A DNA stretch of 64,000 nucleotides from an uncultured Anaerolineae bacterium (GCA_937959265.1 CALGMA010000022.1:62001-126000), one strand, 5' to 3'; positions 25,586-34,960 are shown, counted from the stretch's first letter. Notes: generated by a model not told the origin, from the letters alone. Numbers and translations: made by a program.

Positions 25586-27778
25586 TCAGCGCGTTGGTGA
25601 CAGGCTCCACACCATCATGGCGTTCGTCCGCGCGTGAATCACAATGGTGGCGCCGTCGTCGCTGATCGTCCCGGTGTAGGGCGGGTCTTGCGTCTCGATG
25701 CGCCGCAGCAGCTTGCCGGTCTGCGCATCCCATAGGCTCAGCTCGCCCGAGGCGAAGACGCGCCGATCGAGCGGCCGCTCGGCCGTTTCCGAAGTGGGGA
25801 TCATCAGGGCTGTGATGACCAGTCGCGAGTCGCGCGGGAAGAGCACAGTCGCGCTGCTGCCTCTGGGCAAATCCAGCGATACGAGCTTGCCGGAGGCGAC
25901 ATCCAACACATCCACATCATCCCCGAAGTTGACCGCAAACCGGTCGCCGCGTGAGCTGAACAAGCCGGCCAACGGGTCGCGCCGCAGCCGCGCGGTCTGG
26001 AGGGGTTTCTGCGCCTGCACATCCCAGATGGCCAACTGCGTCGCGGAGAGCACGGCCAGCCTGCGCCCATCATCGCTCAGATAGAGCGCGCCGGCATCCT
26101 CAAGGCCGCTCAGGGCGTCAATCGTCGCGACGACGCGGCCATCCAGGTCGAACACGCGGATGTCTTGCTCGTCTGCCGCAGCGAAGACCCTCGCCTCGTT
26201 ATCGCAGCCGCTGATGAAGCGCGGCGCAAACGACAGCTCGAAGCCGCCCGCCGCGCGGTCGGCGGCGATGTCGTGCGCGACGATGCGCCGGTCATCCAGA
26301 TAGATCAGGCTACGACCATCGGGCGCAAAGCACAGCAGCGCGCGCGCAGTGTCGGTGACCGGCGCAGCGACGCTCGCCAACAGCTGGCCATCGCGCACAC
26401 GCCACACATACATGCTGCGGTCGAGCGTGATCGTGGCAACGTAGGCGTTCGCGCGATCCGGCTCGACCCAAACAACGGGCATATCGTGCAGCAGTCGGTC
26501 ACGCACTTCCCACGCCTGCGCGTCGAAGACGGTCACATCGTTAGACAAGTACGCCGCGCTCCACGTGAACAATGCCTTGCCATCGGCAGAGAAGACGCCG
26601 CGCGTGATCGGTGGGCGCGCAGCCGATTGCAACGCCCGGTTCGCAGCAACGTCAAAGCTGGCCAGCTCGCCCGATCCGGCCACGAACAGGCGCTTGCCTT
26701 CCGGGTCGAAGTTCACCGACCACACCGGCAGGTCGCCGGCCAAGCGGAACTGCGCCCTCGGCTCGTCGTCCTGCAGGTCATAGAGCAGCACACTAGGGCT
26801 GATCAAAACGGCCATGAGGCGGCCGGTACGGTCGAAGGCCGGCTCGACTGCGCCGCCGAGTTCAGTGAAAGTTTTTTGCAGCACCGGTTCGTCACCCGAC
26901 AAGTCCCAAACGGCGAGCGACTCGCCTCCCGAAGCGCCGAACGTTGCGCCGTTCGGGCTGAAGCTCAGATACTCGATGACCGTGTTGGTGAATACGCTGG
27001 TCAGCGTTATCGGCGGCGCACCGCTGATGGCGTTGACGATGACGATGTCGCCGGTCGGTTGCACCGCCGCCACGCGCGAGGCATCCTCGGAGAAGCGGAT
27101 CGTCTGTGTCGTCGGCGGCAGGGTCTGGCCTTCGCCCACCACCTCGGCATCGTCCAGGCGAATGCGCCGCAGTTCGCCCTGCGAGATCACGACCAGCTCG
27201 CTGCCGTCTTCGTTCAGGGCGATGTCAGATGCAATCTCTGCTGAAGGTCGCGGCACAGTGATGGTCTTCACAATCTGCGAGGTTTCGAGGTTGTAGATGT
27301 CCACCGTGCCATCGAGCTGCATAATGGCCCCCACCTTGCCGTTCGGCGAGGCGGCGTACCAGAATATCGGCGCAGCCTCGTCGTTGAGCTGCACCGGCGT
27401 GCGGGTTTGCACGTCGAGCGTGTCTGCGACAATGACCTCGAAGCTGCGCGAGGTGAAGACAACCAGCCGGTCGCTCGCCGCCGAGTAGATGTGTCGCGGC
27501 GGCGGCTCGTCCAACTGGAAGACGCGCGCGAGTTGGTCGGCGTTCTCCAGCGTCAAGCCGGTGAGCGGTTCCGGCGTTACGGTCGGCGTCGGGCGCGGCT
27601 GCGCGCCGGGCGGCGGCGCCTCCGTCGCCGTGGGTCGAGGGGCGAGCGTGCGCGTCGGCACCAGTTGCGGCTCCGGCGCGCCGGACTGTTGGCCACACGC
27701 CGCAAGCGCTAACGCGACGATAGTCAGGCGAAGGACGTTCGATGTTGAAGAAACTACTCGTCTCATCGTCACTTTCAT
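25586..27778 (-). CDS. WD40-like beta-propeller lipoprotein
   Basis: About 730 aa from ATG 27778 (ATG 27766 is possible). The N-terminus is a lipoprotein signal ending in 'LAAC' followed by a Pro/Thr-rich linker of about 60 residues, so the propeller is displayed outside the membrane. About a dozen WD40-like blades follow (for example 'LSDDGRRLAVLSATQLAIWD' and 'LWDAQTGKLLRR'). No catalytic motif is seen. It probably serves as a protein-interaction or sensing module. The 16-base gap to miaB suggests possible cotranscription. Confidence 0.85.
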   Translation of the reverse strand: MKVTMRRVVSSTSNVLRLTIVALALAACGQQSGAPEPQLVPTRTLAPRPTATEAPPPGAQPRPTPTVTPEPLTGLTLENADQLARVFQLDEPPPRHIYSAASDRLVVFTSRSFEVIVADTLDVQTRTPVQLNDEAAPIFWYAASPNGKVGAIMQLDGTVDIYNLETSQIVKTITVPRPSAEIASDIALNEDGSELVVISQGELRRIRLDDAEVVGEGQTLPPTTQTIRFSEDASRVAAVQPTGDIVIVNAISGAPPITLTSVFTNTVIEYLSFSPNGATFGASGGESLAVWDLSGDEPVLQKTFTELGGAVEPAFDRTGRLMAVLISPSVLLYDLQDDEPRAQFRLAGDLPVWSVNFDPEGKRLFVAGSGELASFDVAANRALQSAARPPITRGVFSADGKALFTWSAAYLSNDVTVFDAQAWEVRDRLLHDMPVVWVEPDRANAYVATITLDRSMYVWRVRDGQLLASVAAPVTDTARALLCFAPDGRSLIYLDDRRIVAHDIAADRAAGGFELSFAPRFISGCDNEARVFAAADEQDIRVFDLDGRVVATIDALSGLEDAGALYLSDDGRRLAVLSATQLAIWDVQAQKPLQTARLRRDPLAGLFSSRGDRFAVNFGDDVDVLDVASGKLVSLDLPRGSSATVLFPRDSRLVITALMIPTSETAERPLDRRVFASGELSLWDAQTGKLLRRIETQDPPYTGTISDDGATIVIHARTNAMMVWSLSPTR

Positions 27779-27832
27779 CTCTGCCAGATGCTCGGACTTG
27801 CGCCGGCAATCTAGCAGCTCAACCAAGCCAAA

Positions 27833-28843
27833 CTATAACCCCGCTCGCTCGATCCGACGCGCCACGACCACGACGCAATCACCCTGCTGAGTAAGCGGGA
27901 TGGCGCGGCGCGATATTGCGAAACCAGCGGTCTTCGCTCGGACGACCAACGGCTCCCAGCTCGGCTGCTCGATGAAATGGATACAGCCGACCGGCTGTCC
28001 GACCTCAACAGCGTCTCCCAGCTCGACCAACGGCTCGAAGATGCCTGACGCCGGCGACATGATGTAGTCGTCGCGCAGCTCAGACGCAACGATCTGGCTC
28101 GGCACAGCTGGCGCGCGGCGCTCATCGTTCAGCACCCCTATCTCGGCCAGGACATTGCGTAGGCCATCGTAGGTCAACTTGAGCGTGGCCGGGCTGTACT
28201 GCGACGCGCTGCCCATCTCGGTGCCCAGCGTCGGCTTGCCGAGCGATTCGGCATAGCTGGGCAACAGCCCGCTGCCGGCCACATCGCGATAGATGAACAC
28301 GTATGGCGCACCCCACGCCAGCGCCAGGCGCGTCATTTCGCTCATCTGGCGCAGGTCGGGCACGCGATGCATGTTCACCGATGGCAGAAAGTGCATCGAG
28401 CGCCCACCCGAATGGATATCCACCACCACATCGGCCATGGGGATAAGCATGCTGGAGACGAAGCAGGCGATCTGGCCGGTGATGGTGTCCGACAGACTGC
28501 CGGGGAAGGCGCGATTCATGTTGCGCCCGTCCAGCGGCGAGAGGCGTGTATTGACTTGCACCGCCGGCAGGTTGAGCGCCGGCACGAGGATGATGCGGCC
28601 GTGCACCTGTTTGGGCGAGATAGCGCGTGCCAGCTTCAATAGCGTCACCGGCCCTTCATACTCATCGCCGTGGTTGCCGCCGAACAAAAGTGCAGTCGGG
28701 CCATCACCATGCTTGATGACAATTAGCGGGATGAACAAGTTGGCCCACCCGGCAGTGTTGGTGGACTGCGGCGCCTGGATGTAGCCGAATTGCTTACCGT
28801 CGCGGTCGAAATCGAGATCGGTGAAGAGGTTGGTCATAGACAT
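27833..28843 (-). CDS. Succinylglutamate desuccinylase/aspartoacylase family protein (DoeB-like)
   Basis: A 336-aa zinc hydrolase. The metal site is 'GGNHGDEYEGPV' near residue 55 and 'VDIHSGG' near 140; 'NMNRAFPG' near 107 binds substrate. It has no signal peptide. The order and spacing resemble N-acetyl-diaminobutanoate deacetylase (DoeB) of ectoine breakdown. The rest of the doe pathway is absent here, so a general N-acyl amino-acid deacylase is all that can be claimed. ATG at 28837 is an alternative start. Confidence 0.85.
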   Translation of the reverse strand: MSMTNLFTDLDFDRDGKQFGYIQAPQSTNTAGWANLFIPLIVIKHGDGPTALLFGGNHGDEYEGPVTLLKLARAISPKQVHGRIILVPALNLPAVQVNTRLSPLDGRNMNRAFPGSLSDTITGQIACFVSSMLIPMADVVVDIHSGGRSMHFLPSVNMHRVPDLRQMSEMTRLALAWGAPYVFIYRDVAGSGLLPSYAESLGKPTLGTEMGSASQYSPATLKLTYDGLRNVLAEIGVLNDERRAPAVPSQIVASELRDDYIMSPASGIFEPLVELGDAVEVGQPVGCIHFIEQPSWEPLVVRAKTAGFAISRRAIPLTQQGDCVVVVARRIERAGL

Positions 28844-28872
28844 AGGCTGATGATAGGGCAGGCGAAAATCGC

Positions 28873-28878
28873 TACAAT
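28873..28878 (+). promoter_or_regulatory. Candidate -10 element of a leaderless chromate-transporter mRNA
   Basis: TACAAT ends 6 bases before the ATG at 28885. If it is the -10 element, transcription would begin at or next to the start codon, and no ribosome site precedes the gene. No convincing -35 element is visible. Confidence 0.35.
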
Positions 28879-28884
28879 CGCCGC

Positions 28885-29520
28885 ATGACTACTCCCGCGG
28901 CTCCATCTTCGCTCGATTCACCTTCCACTCTGCGGCCTTCACTGCTCGAATTGTTTATGATCTGGCTGCACATCGGCACAACGTCGTTCGGCGGCGGCTC
29001 GGCCACACAATGGCTCATCCAGCAGCATTTCGTGGCACGCCGGCGCTGGATGACGCCCGAAGCGTTCGCCCAAGATTGGGCGATTGTGCAGTTCGCACCG
29101 GGCATCAACCTGATCGCCATGGCAGTGCTGATCGGCTACCGCTTCGGCGGCGCACCGGGCGTGGTCGCCTCGCTACTCGGCATGTTGGGACCGGCTACCA
29201 CCATCACTATCGCCATGACGGCGCTCTACACACAAGTGCGCGACTTGCCGCAGGTGCAGGGGGCGCTGCGCGGCGTGACGCCGGCCCTGGTCGGCCTGAG
29301 CATCGCCTTCACGTGGCGGCTGCTGAAAGGACCGCTGCGAGGACTGCGTCGGCTGGGGAATGCAGCGCTCGGCACCGGGCTCGCGCTGCTGGCAACGGCG
29401 GCGGCGCTCACGGCGCTGGGCGTGCCGGTGCTCATCTCGTATCTGATCAACGCGGCCGGATTGGGCGCGGTGTATGCCCTCAGTTCGAGGAACGTGAACG
29501 CCCTTGCGCGGCGGGGATGA
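28885..29520 (+). CDS. Chromate transporter, N-terminal-type half (CHR domain)
   Basis: A 211-aa inner-membrane protein holding one CHR domain: 'HIGTTSFGGGSATQWLIQQ' near residue 30, then 'QFAPGINLIAMAVLIGYRFGG' near 70. Short-chain CHR proteins work as pairs; the partner begins inside the stop codon of this gene (ATGA). They export chromate or related oxyanions by proton-linked transport. The start is unusual in having no ribosome site. Confidence 0.9.
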   Translation: MTTPAAPSSLDSPSTLRPSLLELFMIWLHIGTTSFGGGSATQWLIQQHFVARRRWMTPEAFAQDWAIVQFAPGINLIAMAVLIGYRFGGAPGVVASLLGMLGPATTITIAMTALYTQVRDLPQVQGALRGVTPALVGLSIAFTWRLLKGPLRGLRRLGNAALGTGLALLATAAALTALGVPVLISYLINAAGLGAVYALSSRNVNALARRG

Positions 29521-30035
29521 ATCGGATGGATGGGCTCACGTTCTTTCTATTGTTCCTGAAGGCCAGCTTGCTCTCCACAGGAGGCCGTGGACCCTTCCCC
29601 TACCTCTATACCGACTTGATCGCGCGGGGTTGGGCCGTCGAATCGAACTTTGCCGAGGCGCTGACGGTAGGCGAGATCAGCCCCGGGCCGAGCGGGCTAT
29701 GGGTGATCAGCCTGGGTTACCTGACTGCCGGCCTGCCCGGCGCACTGTTAGCGTCGCTGGCAATCGTCATCCCGCCGCTGCTGGTTCTGATCGTCGCGCG
29801 CATCCACGATCGGCTGAAGTCCCTTCCGGCGACGGCCGGCGTGCTCGATGGGTTAGTGCTGGCGATAGCTGGCAGCAGCATCGTGGTGCTGGCCGGCCTG
29901 TTCGTCAGCAACGGTATGAACGTCATCACCTTCGCCATCGCCCTGATTGCTGCCGTGCTCGCGTTCGACGGCCGCATGCCCACCTGGGTGTTGCTGGCAA
30001 GCGCGGCTTTTGCAGGCGCCTTCTGGTTGCGGTGA
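29517..30035 (+). CDS. Chromate transporter, C-terminal-type half (CHR domain)
   Basis: A 172-aa membrane protein starting at ATG 29517, overlapping the first half by four bases. It contains the second CHR domain signature (LLSTGGRGPFPYLYTDLI, then 'VGEISPGPSGLWVISLGYL'). Here 'FGGG' is replaced by 'STGGRG', as in other C-terminal-type halves. It pairs with the upstream half to make the transporter. Confidence 0.9.
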   Translation: MNRMDGLTFFLLFLKASLLSTGGRGPFPYLYTDLIARGWAVESNFAEALTVGEISPGPSGLWVISLGYLTAGLPGALLASLAIVIPPLLVLIVARIHDRLKSLPATAGVLDGLVLAIAGSSIVVLAGLFVSNGMNVITFAIALIAAVLAFDGRMPTWVLLASAAFAGAFWLR

Positions 30036-30118
30036 CGATGCCGGCCGTTCGTGTATCATGCCCATCAATACATGAGCCGAGTGAGTGACAAGGTTCAAGC
30101 GCGGATCGGAGGCCGGCG

Positions 30119-30457
30119 ATGAAGATGATTATGGCCGTCGTTCAGGCCGACGACGCGAACAAGGTGACACAGGCGCTGAACGAAGCCGGCTATCGCGTCA
30201 CGCGCATGGCGACGCAAGGCGGATGGCTGCGCCGCGAGAACGTGACCCTGCTGGTTGGCGTGGAAGACGCGCACGTCAACGACGCGCTGCGCATCTTGCG
30301 CAAAACGGCCCAGCGGCGCATGGCCTACGTCAATGTCCCTGGCGAGGTGATGGGCGCCTATAACCCCCAACCCCTCGAAGTCGAAGTGGGCGGCGCGACC
30401 GTGTTCGTGCTGAACGTCGAGCGATTCGAGCGACTGACCGACGAGGCAAAGGGATAA
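30119..30457 (+). CDS. Cyclic-di-AMP receptor, PII-like (PstA/DarA family)
   Basis: A 112-aa protein with a GGAGG site 5 bases upstream. The PII-like ferredoxin fold is recognisable from 'KMIMAVVQADDANKVTQAL' at the start, the T-loop region 'MATQGGWLRRENVTLLVGVED' near residues 30-50 and the end 'GGATVFVLNVERFER'. Trimeric members bind c-di-AMP between subunits and pass the signal to partners not yet known in most species. It implies c-di-AMP signalling in this organism. Confidence 0.92.
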   Translation: MKMIMAVVQADDANKVTQALNEAGYRVTRMATQGGWLRRENVTLLVGVEDAHVNDALRILRKTAQRRMAYVNVPGEVMGAYNPQPLEVEVGGATVFVLNVERFERLTDEAKG

Positions 30458-30493
30458 CCCGCGTTCGCCGCGGTCGGACAATTCCTGCTTGGC

Positions 30494-31375
30494 TTACTCT
30501 TGGCTCAGTCTCGCCCGCGCCACCCACACCGCCTCCTCGCTCGCGTCAATGCCGATCCATCGCCGGCCGAGCTTCTGCGCGGCGACCAGCGTCGTGCCGC
30601 TGCCACAATACGGGTCGAGCACCACGTCGCCAGCGTTCGACGACGCGGCCACGATGCGCTCCAATAACGCCAGGGGCTTCTGCGTCGGGTAGCCGGTGCG
30701 CTCCGCCGACACATTGATCACCGCCGGGACCTCCCACACATCGCGCAGCAACACATCGGCGTAGTAGCCGCGCGCGTCGCGCTGCGCGCCGAAGAAGCGC
30801 TTGCGGTAGCGCACGCGCTCGCGCTGCGGGTGAAAGGTGTAATCGTCCGACGCGGTGTAGAACAAGATGACGTCGTGTTTGCGGGCGAAGTGGCGCTTGC
30901 CGGCGCCGCCGGTGCGGTAGGCCCACACGATCTCATTGCGGCAACGCTCGCGACCAAACAGCGCATCGAGCATCAGGCGCAAGTAGTGGCTCATGCGCGC
31001 GTCGCAGTGCAGATACAAGCTGCCGGTATCCTTCAAGACGCGGCGCAGCTCGCCCAGGCACGGCGCAAGCGCAGCGCAATAGGCTAGCGCGCTGCTTTCG
31101 CCCAGGACGAGGCGCAGCGCCTCTAACGCGCCGGCCAGCGACGCCGGCGATTCGACCAGCGCGCGCTGATATGCCTCGTCATCCCAGCGCCAGCTATCGC
31201 GGAAGCGCGGCCCTTCGCGCCGCTTGCCGGTGGCGTAATAGGCATGGCCGGAGTTGAACGGCGGGTCGGCATAGATCAGGTTGACCGAACGATCGGAGAT
31301 ATGCCGCCGGAGGACGGCGACGTTATCACCGCAGTAGATCGTTCCCGATGGAGTCCCGAAGGCGGGAGCACACAT
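30494..31375 (-). CDS. Orphan DNA methyltransferase (N6-adenine/N4-cytosine, beta class)
   Basis: A 293-aa protein. Catalytic motif IV 'YADPPFN' near residue 37 precedes the AdoMet motif I 'VLDPYCGSGTTLVAAQ' near 258, the order of the beta class. The target-recognition region lies between them. No restriction gene is nearby. The gene is 9 bases after parB in the same direction, suggesting a regulatory methylase comparable in logic to CcrM or Dam rather than a restriction partner. Recognition sequence unknown. Confidence 0.9.
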   Translation of the reverse strand: MCAPAFGTPSGTIYCGDNVAVLRRHISDRSVNLIYADPPFNSGHAYYATGKRREGPRFRDSWRWDDEAYQRALVESPASLAGALEALRLVLGESSALAYCAALAPCLGELRRVLKDTGSLYLHCDARMSHYLRLMLDALFGRERCRNEIVWAYRTGGAGKRHFARKHDVILFYTASDDYTFHPQRERVRYRKRFFGAQRDARGYYADVLLRDVWEVPAVINVSAERTGYPTQKPLALLERIVAASSNAGDVVLDPYCGSGTTLVAAQKLGRRWIGIDASEEAVWVARARLSQE

Positions 31376-31384
31376 CCCCCAACC

Positions 31385-32263
31385 CTATTCCCCACTTCCC
31401 ACGATCTTCTCGAAAATCGCCCCTAGCTCTTCGTCGGAGTAGAACTCGATGACGATTCGCCCTCCCTTGCGCCCGCGCACCAACGACACCTTCGTGCCCA
31501 GCGCGTCGCGCAGCCGGGATTCGTATTCCCTCGCCCCTTGCCATTCGCGGTCACGCTCGGCTTTCTTCGATGTGGTCTTCGGGCTGTTCATCCGGCGGAT
31601 CAACTCCTCGGTCTGTCGCACGTTCAGGCCGTGCTTCTTGATCTCATCGAGCGCGACCAGTTGATCCACCGCCGAGCTTAGCCCCAACAAGGCGCGCGCG
31701 TGGCCTTCAGTGATGTCGCCTTGCATCAACGCAGCCTGAGCCTGGCCGGGCAGCTTGAGCAATCGCAAGGTGTTGTAAATCGCGACACGGCTCTTGCCGA
31801 CGCGTTCGGCCACCATGTCGGGCGTCAGGCCGAACTCATTGATGAGCTGCTGGAAGGCAGCCGCCTCTTCGAGCGGGCTGAGGTCGTTGCGCTGGATGTT
31901 CTCGATCAGCGCAATCTCTAGCATCTCCTGAGGCGTGGCATCTTTGAGGACGACCGGGACGTGGGTGAGTCCGGCGAGCTGCGCCGCGCGCCAGCGCCGT
32001 TCGCCGGCAATCAGCGTGTAGGGCGCGCCGGGGCCTTGCGTGCGCGTGACGATGAGCGGCTGGATCACCCCATGCTCGCGAATGCTGGCGGCCAGCTCCT
32101 CAAGCTGTAGCGCCTCTTGTCCGCGCACCATGCGCGGCTGGCGCGGGTTGGCGCGAATTTCGGTCACGGCGATTTCGATGACGCCGCCGCGCCCTGCTTC
32201 GGCCTCACTCGCGCCGGGGATCAGCGCATCAAGCCCTCGTCCGAGTCCGGTTTTAGGTGCCAT
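31385..32263 (-). CDS. parB: Chromosome-partitioning protein ParB (CTP-dependent clamp)
   Basis: The protein has 292 aa from ATG 32263 (a TTG two codons upstream is possible). It begins 'KTGLGRGLDALIPG', the ParA-stimulating N-terminus. The CTP-binding ParB/Srx domain has 'GERRWRAAQ' near residue 100 and 'ENIQRNDLSPLEE' near 134. The parS-binding helix-turn-helix follows ('MVAERVGKSRVAIYNTLRLL'), and a C-terminal dimer domain completes it. It works with ParA encoded 14 bases upstream. No consensus parS (TGTTTCACGTGAAACA) was found in the window. Confidence 0.96.
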   Translation of the reverse strand: MAPKTGLGRGLDALIPGASEAEAGRGGVIEIAVTEIRANPRQPRMVRGQEALQLEELAASIREHGVIQPLIVTRTQGPGAPYTLIAGERRWRAAQLAGLTHVPVVLKDATPQEMLEIALIENIQRNDLSPLEEAAAFQQLINEFGLTPDMVAERVGKSRVAIYNTLRLLKLPGQAQAALMQGDITEGHARALLGLSSAVDQLVALDEIKKHGLNVRQTEELIRRMNSPKTTSKKAERDREWQGAREYESRLRDALGTKVSLVRGRKGGRIVIEFYSDEELGAIFEKIVGSGE

Positions 32264-32277
32264 GAGCAATCGAGAAT

Positions 32278-33141
32278 TTAGGGAGTGTCGGCTGTCTGGC
32301 GCGCTGCTGTGCCGTCCGGTGACGACTGCGGCGCTGGCGCATGCGCCGCATTGGGCAGCGCCCCATCAACCGTCGCCGCTTCATCCTGCGCCATCAACTC
32401 CTCAGCCAGGCTCTTGTAGGCCTGACCGCCAGGCGAAGACGGCGCATAGGTCATGATCGGCTGGCCGTGGCTGGGCGCTTCGCTCAAGCGCACGTTGCGC
32501 GGGATGCGCGCGCGAAACACCTTGCCGGCGAAGAACTTCTCCACCTCGGCCACTACTTGCTGCGAAAGCGCCGTGCGCGCATCATACATCGTCATGATCA
32601 ACCCGCGGATTTCGAGTTGAGGGTTCAGCCGCTGGCGCACCAGTTGCACGGTGCGCGTCAGTTGCGATAACCCCTCTAGGGCGAGGTATTCGCACTGCAC
32701 GGGAATCAGCACGCCGCTCGCCGCGGTGAGCGCATTCACGGTGAGCAGACCGAGCGAGGGCGGGCAGTCAATCAACACGTAGTCGTACTTGCCGGCTTCG
32801 GCGGCTAGCGCCTGCCGCAGCCGATACTCGCGCGCCAGTTCACCCACCAGCTCGATCTCCGCTGCAGCCAGCGCCGGCGAGGCCGGCACGACCGACAGAT
32901 TCAGCCGCGCATTCTTCAGTGTGGCCTTCGCCGGCGTGACGCTGCCCAGCAACACCTCGTAGGAAGAGGTCGCTACCTTGTTCTTGTCCAGGCCCAGGCT
33001 ACTGCTGGCATTACATTGCGGGTCCACGTCCAACAGCAAGACACGCCGGCCGGCCAGCGCGAGATAGGCGCTAAGGTTGACCGCCGTCGTGGTCTTACCC
33101 ACGCCGCCTTTCTGGTTGGCGATCGCGTAGATGCGGGTCAT
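32278..33141 (-). CDS. parA: Chromosome-partitioning ATPase ParA
   Basis: The protein has 287 aa from ATG 33141, where the family begins (MTRIYAIANQKGGVGKTTT). The deviant Walker A 'KGGVGKTT' is at residues 11-18 and Walker B-like 'VLIDCPPSLGLLTVNAL' near 120. The DNA-bound ParA gradient moves ParB-parS complexes. A C-terminal Ala/Pro-rich tail of about 35 residues is extra. It is in the order parA-parB-methylase on the minus strand. Confidence 0.96.
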   Translation of the reverse strand: MTRIYAIANQKGGVGKTTTAVNLSAYLALAGRRVLLLDVDPQCNASSSLGLDKNKVATSSYEVLLGSVTPAKATLKNARLNLSVVPASPALAAAEIELVGELAREYRLRQALAAEAGKYDYVLIDCPPSLGLLTVNALTAASGVLIPVQCEYLALEGLSQLTRTVQLVRQRLNPQLEIRGLIMTMYDARTALSQQVVAEVEKFFAGKVFRARIPRNVRLSEAPSHGQPIMTYAPSSPGGQAYKSLAEELMAQDEAATVDGALPNAAHAPAPQSSPDGTAARQTADTP

Positions 33142-33229
33142 GATGAAACGCGGGTGCCAGGTTGCGTATCGCGTTCGACGTCTTACGCATTGCGCGTCGT
33201 GCGTCGGGTCGTTCTGAGCCACTCACACA

Positions 33230-34075
33230 CTACGCCTTACGCAGGGTGATTGTACTGCAACGTTCGAGGTCTTCCGGGGTGGGTAAACCGGCCAGTCGCC
33301 TGCGCGTGACGGATTGAGCGGCAACGCAGTTGGCGAACGCAGCCGCTTCGAGCGGATTTTGCCCGCGTTGTAGCGAGATGAACAGCGTCGCCGCGAAGAT
33401 ATCTCCTGCACCCGTGGGATCCACTTCCTCGACTTGGGGGGCAGGAATGTGATGTGGCCGGCCTTCGAGAAACACGATGCACCCCTCTGCGCTCAGGGTG
33501 ACGATGAACAGCCGCGCCTGGGCGGCCCAGGTGAGCGCTAGCCGCCAGTCGCCGGCCACGTCGTCAATGCTGATCACCGTGGCGTCGGCGCGCGCTAGGA
33601 CTTGCGGCGCAGCATCCCAGGGTTTCGCGTAGACGCGGCCGGTCTCGTCCCAGCGGCGCAGCCAGCCTTGTGGAGTCACGCCGACGAAGGTATCAGTTGG
33701 CGCCTCGGTTGCAAATGTCGGACTGACTTCATCGCACACCGGCGCGAGATGCATGATCTTAGCGCGCCGCAGCGCGTCGGTAAGGTGAGCCGGCTCCAGC
33801 CGCACCGGGCTGGGGCGCGTGTATTGGATTCGCCCGTGCGGGGTGTAGATATTCTCGAACTGCGTCGTGGTCGGTGATGGGATGCGATGCACATGGATGC
33901 CCGGCAGGAACTTTTCGGCGTCGTAGTGCTCCGCCGCTGCGGTCAGCACGCTCACGCGATCTACGATGCGCCGGGCAGCCAGTGACGCGAACCAGGCAGT
34001 GCCGCCGGGGGTGACGCTACCATTGCGCCAGACATCCTCGGTGACGTGTCCGATGGCGAGATAGTCAGGCGGCAT
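33230..34075 (-). CDS. PfkB-family carbohydrate kinase
   Basis: A 281-aa ribokinase-fold protein. The C-terminal anion-hole/catalytic motif 'DPTGAGDIFAATLF' near residue 220 carries the catalytic Asp, and 'GGTAWFASLAARRI' near residue 24 is the sugar-binding N-terminal signature. The usual lid is short, so it belongs to the minimal sub-group. It phosphorylates a sugar, nucleoside or similar hydroxyl. It lies between jag and parA with gaps of 60-90 bases. Substrate unknown. Confidence 0.87.
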   Translation of the reverse strand: MPPDYLAIGHVTEDVWRNGSVTPGGTAWFASLAARRIVDRVSVLTAAAEHYDAEKFLPGIHVHRIPSPTTTQFENIYTPHGRIQYTRPSPVRLEPAHLTDALRRAKIMHLAPVCDEVSPTFATEAPTDTFVGVTPQGWLRRWDETGRVYAKPWDAAPQVLARADATVISIDDVAGDWRLALTWAAQARLFIVTLSAEGCIVFLEGRPHHIPAPQVEEVDPTGAGDIFAATLFISLQRGQNPLEAAAFANCVAAQSVTRRRLAGLPTPEDLERCSTITLRKA

Positions 34076-34135
34076 GAGGACGACCTGCCAATGTGCTGCG
34101 CGATGCTCAGCGCGCTGCGTATCACGCGACGCGCC

Positions 34136-34960
34136 TCATCGCTTCGGTTTGATCTGCACCTTACGCGAAGCCCCTTCGCCGAAGCTCTCCGTAAACACCC
34201 CGGGGCGGTCACGCAGCGCCATGTGCACAATGCGCCGCTCGTTGGCCGGCATCGGCTCGAGCGTGATGGGCTTGCCGTTGGCAACGACCTTGTCGGCCAG
34301 GCGCCTGGCCATGTTGATCAGCTGCTGTTCGCGTCGCCGGCGATACCCGTTGACGTCCACATTCACGCGCAGGCTGCTCTTGGTGCGATGCGACCATATC
34401 GTCTGCACGACGGTCTGCAACGCGTTCAAGCCTTCACGCTGATGGCTGAGCATCATCTCTTCGTCGTAAGCATTGCCCAGCGTGACGTCCACCCAGATGG
34501 ACGGTTCTTCGTCGCTGTTGGTCGGGAAGACGCTGTGGGCCTTCACATCGTAGCGCTTAATCCCCATGCGCCGAAGGATGTCGCGCACCAGCGCGAGCGC
34601 AAGTTCCTCACCTTCGATCTTCGGCGCAGCAGCTTCCTCAGGCGCCTCACTCGAGGCCGGCGCACTAGCTGGCGGCTCGATCGCTTGCGGTGCAACGGGA
34701 GGTGGCTCAGCTACAGGCGGGCGAGGCTGCGAAGCTTCAGCAACAGGTGCAGGCGCGGCTGCTGGAGCCGCCTGCTGCATTTCGAGTTCAGCGAACGGCG
34801 TCAAACGAACGCGGGCCGGCTTCGCGCCGATGCCCAACACGCCACGGCTTCCTTCGTCGAGCACTTCGATCTTGACCTCGGCGCGGATGAGATTGAGTTG
34901 TTGCAGGCCTTGCGCGATTGCGCTTTCGACGTCGGGTGCTGAAACTTCGATTGCGGGCAT
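34136..34960 (-). CDS. jag: RNA-binding protein Jag/KhpB
   Basis: A 274-aa protein with an N-terminal Jag_N domain (residues 1-50, 'VLDEGSRGVLGIGAKPARVR'). A Pro/Ala/Glu-rich linker of about 60 residues follows, then a KH-II domain (about 120-195, with 'IWVDVTLGNAYDEEMMLSHQ') and an R3H domain ending the protein ('ANERRIVHMALRDRPGVFTE'). It binds RNA and affects cell division and envelope growth in other bacteria. It follows yidC by 30 bases, the usual pairing. Confidence 0.94.
   Translation of the reverse strand: MPAIEVSAPDVESAIAQGLQQLNLIRAEVKIEVLDEGSRGVLGIGAKPARVRLTPFAELEMQQAAPAAAPAPVAEASQPRPPVAEPPPVAPQAIEPPASAPASSEAPEEAAAPKIEGEELALALVRDILRRMGIKRYDVKAHSVFPTNSDEEPSIWVDVTLGNAYDEEMMLSHQREGLNALQTVVQTIWSHRTKSSLRVNVDVNGYRRRREQQLINMARRLADKVVANGKPITLEPMPANERRIVHMALRDRPGVFTESFGEGASRKVQIKPKR

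Noticed and set aside
30494-31375. A restriction-modification system.
   Set aside because: Only a methylase is present. Neighbours are parB and a PII-like protein, with no endonuclease or specificity subunit within the window.
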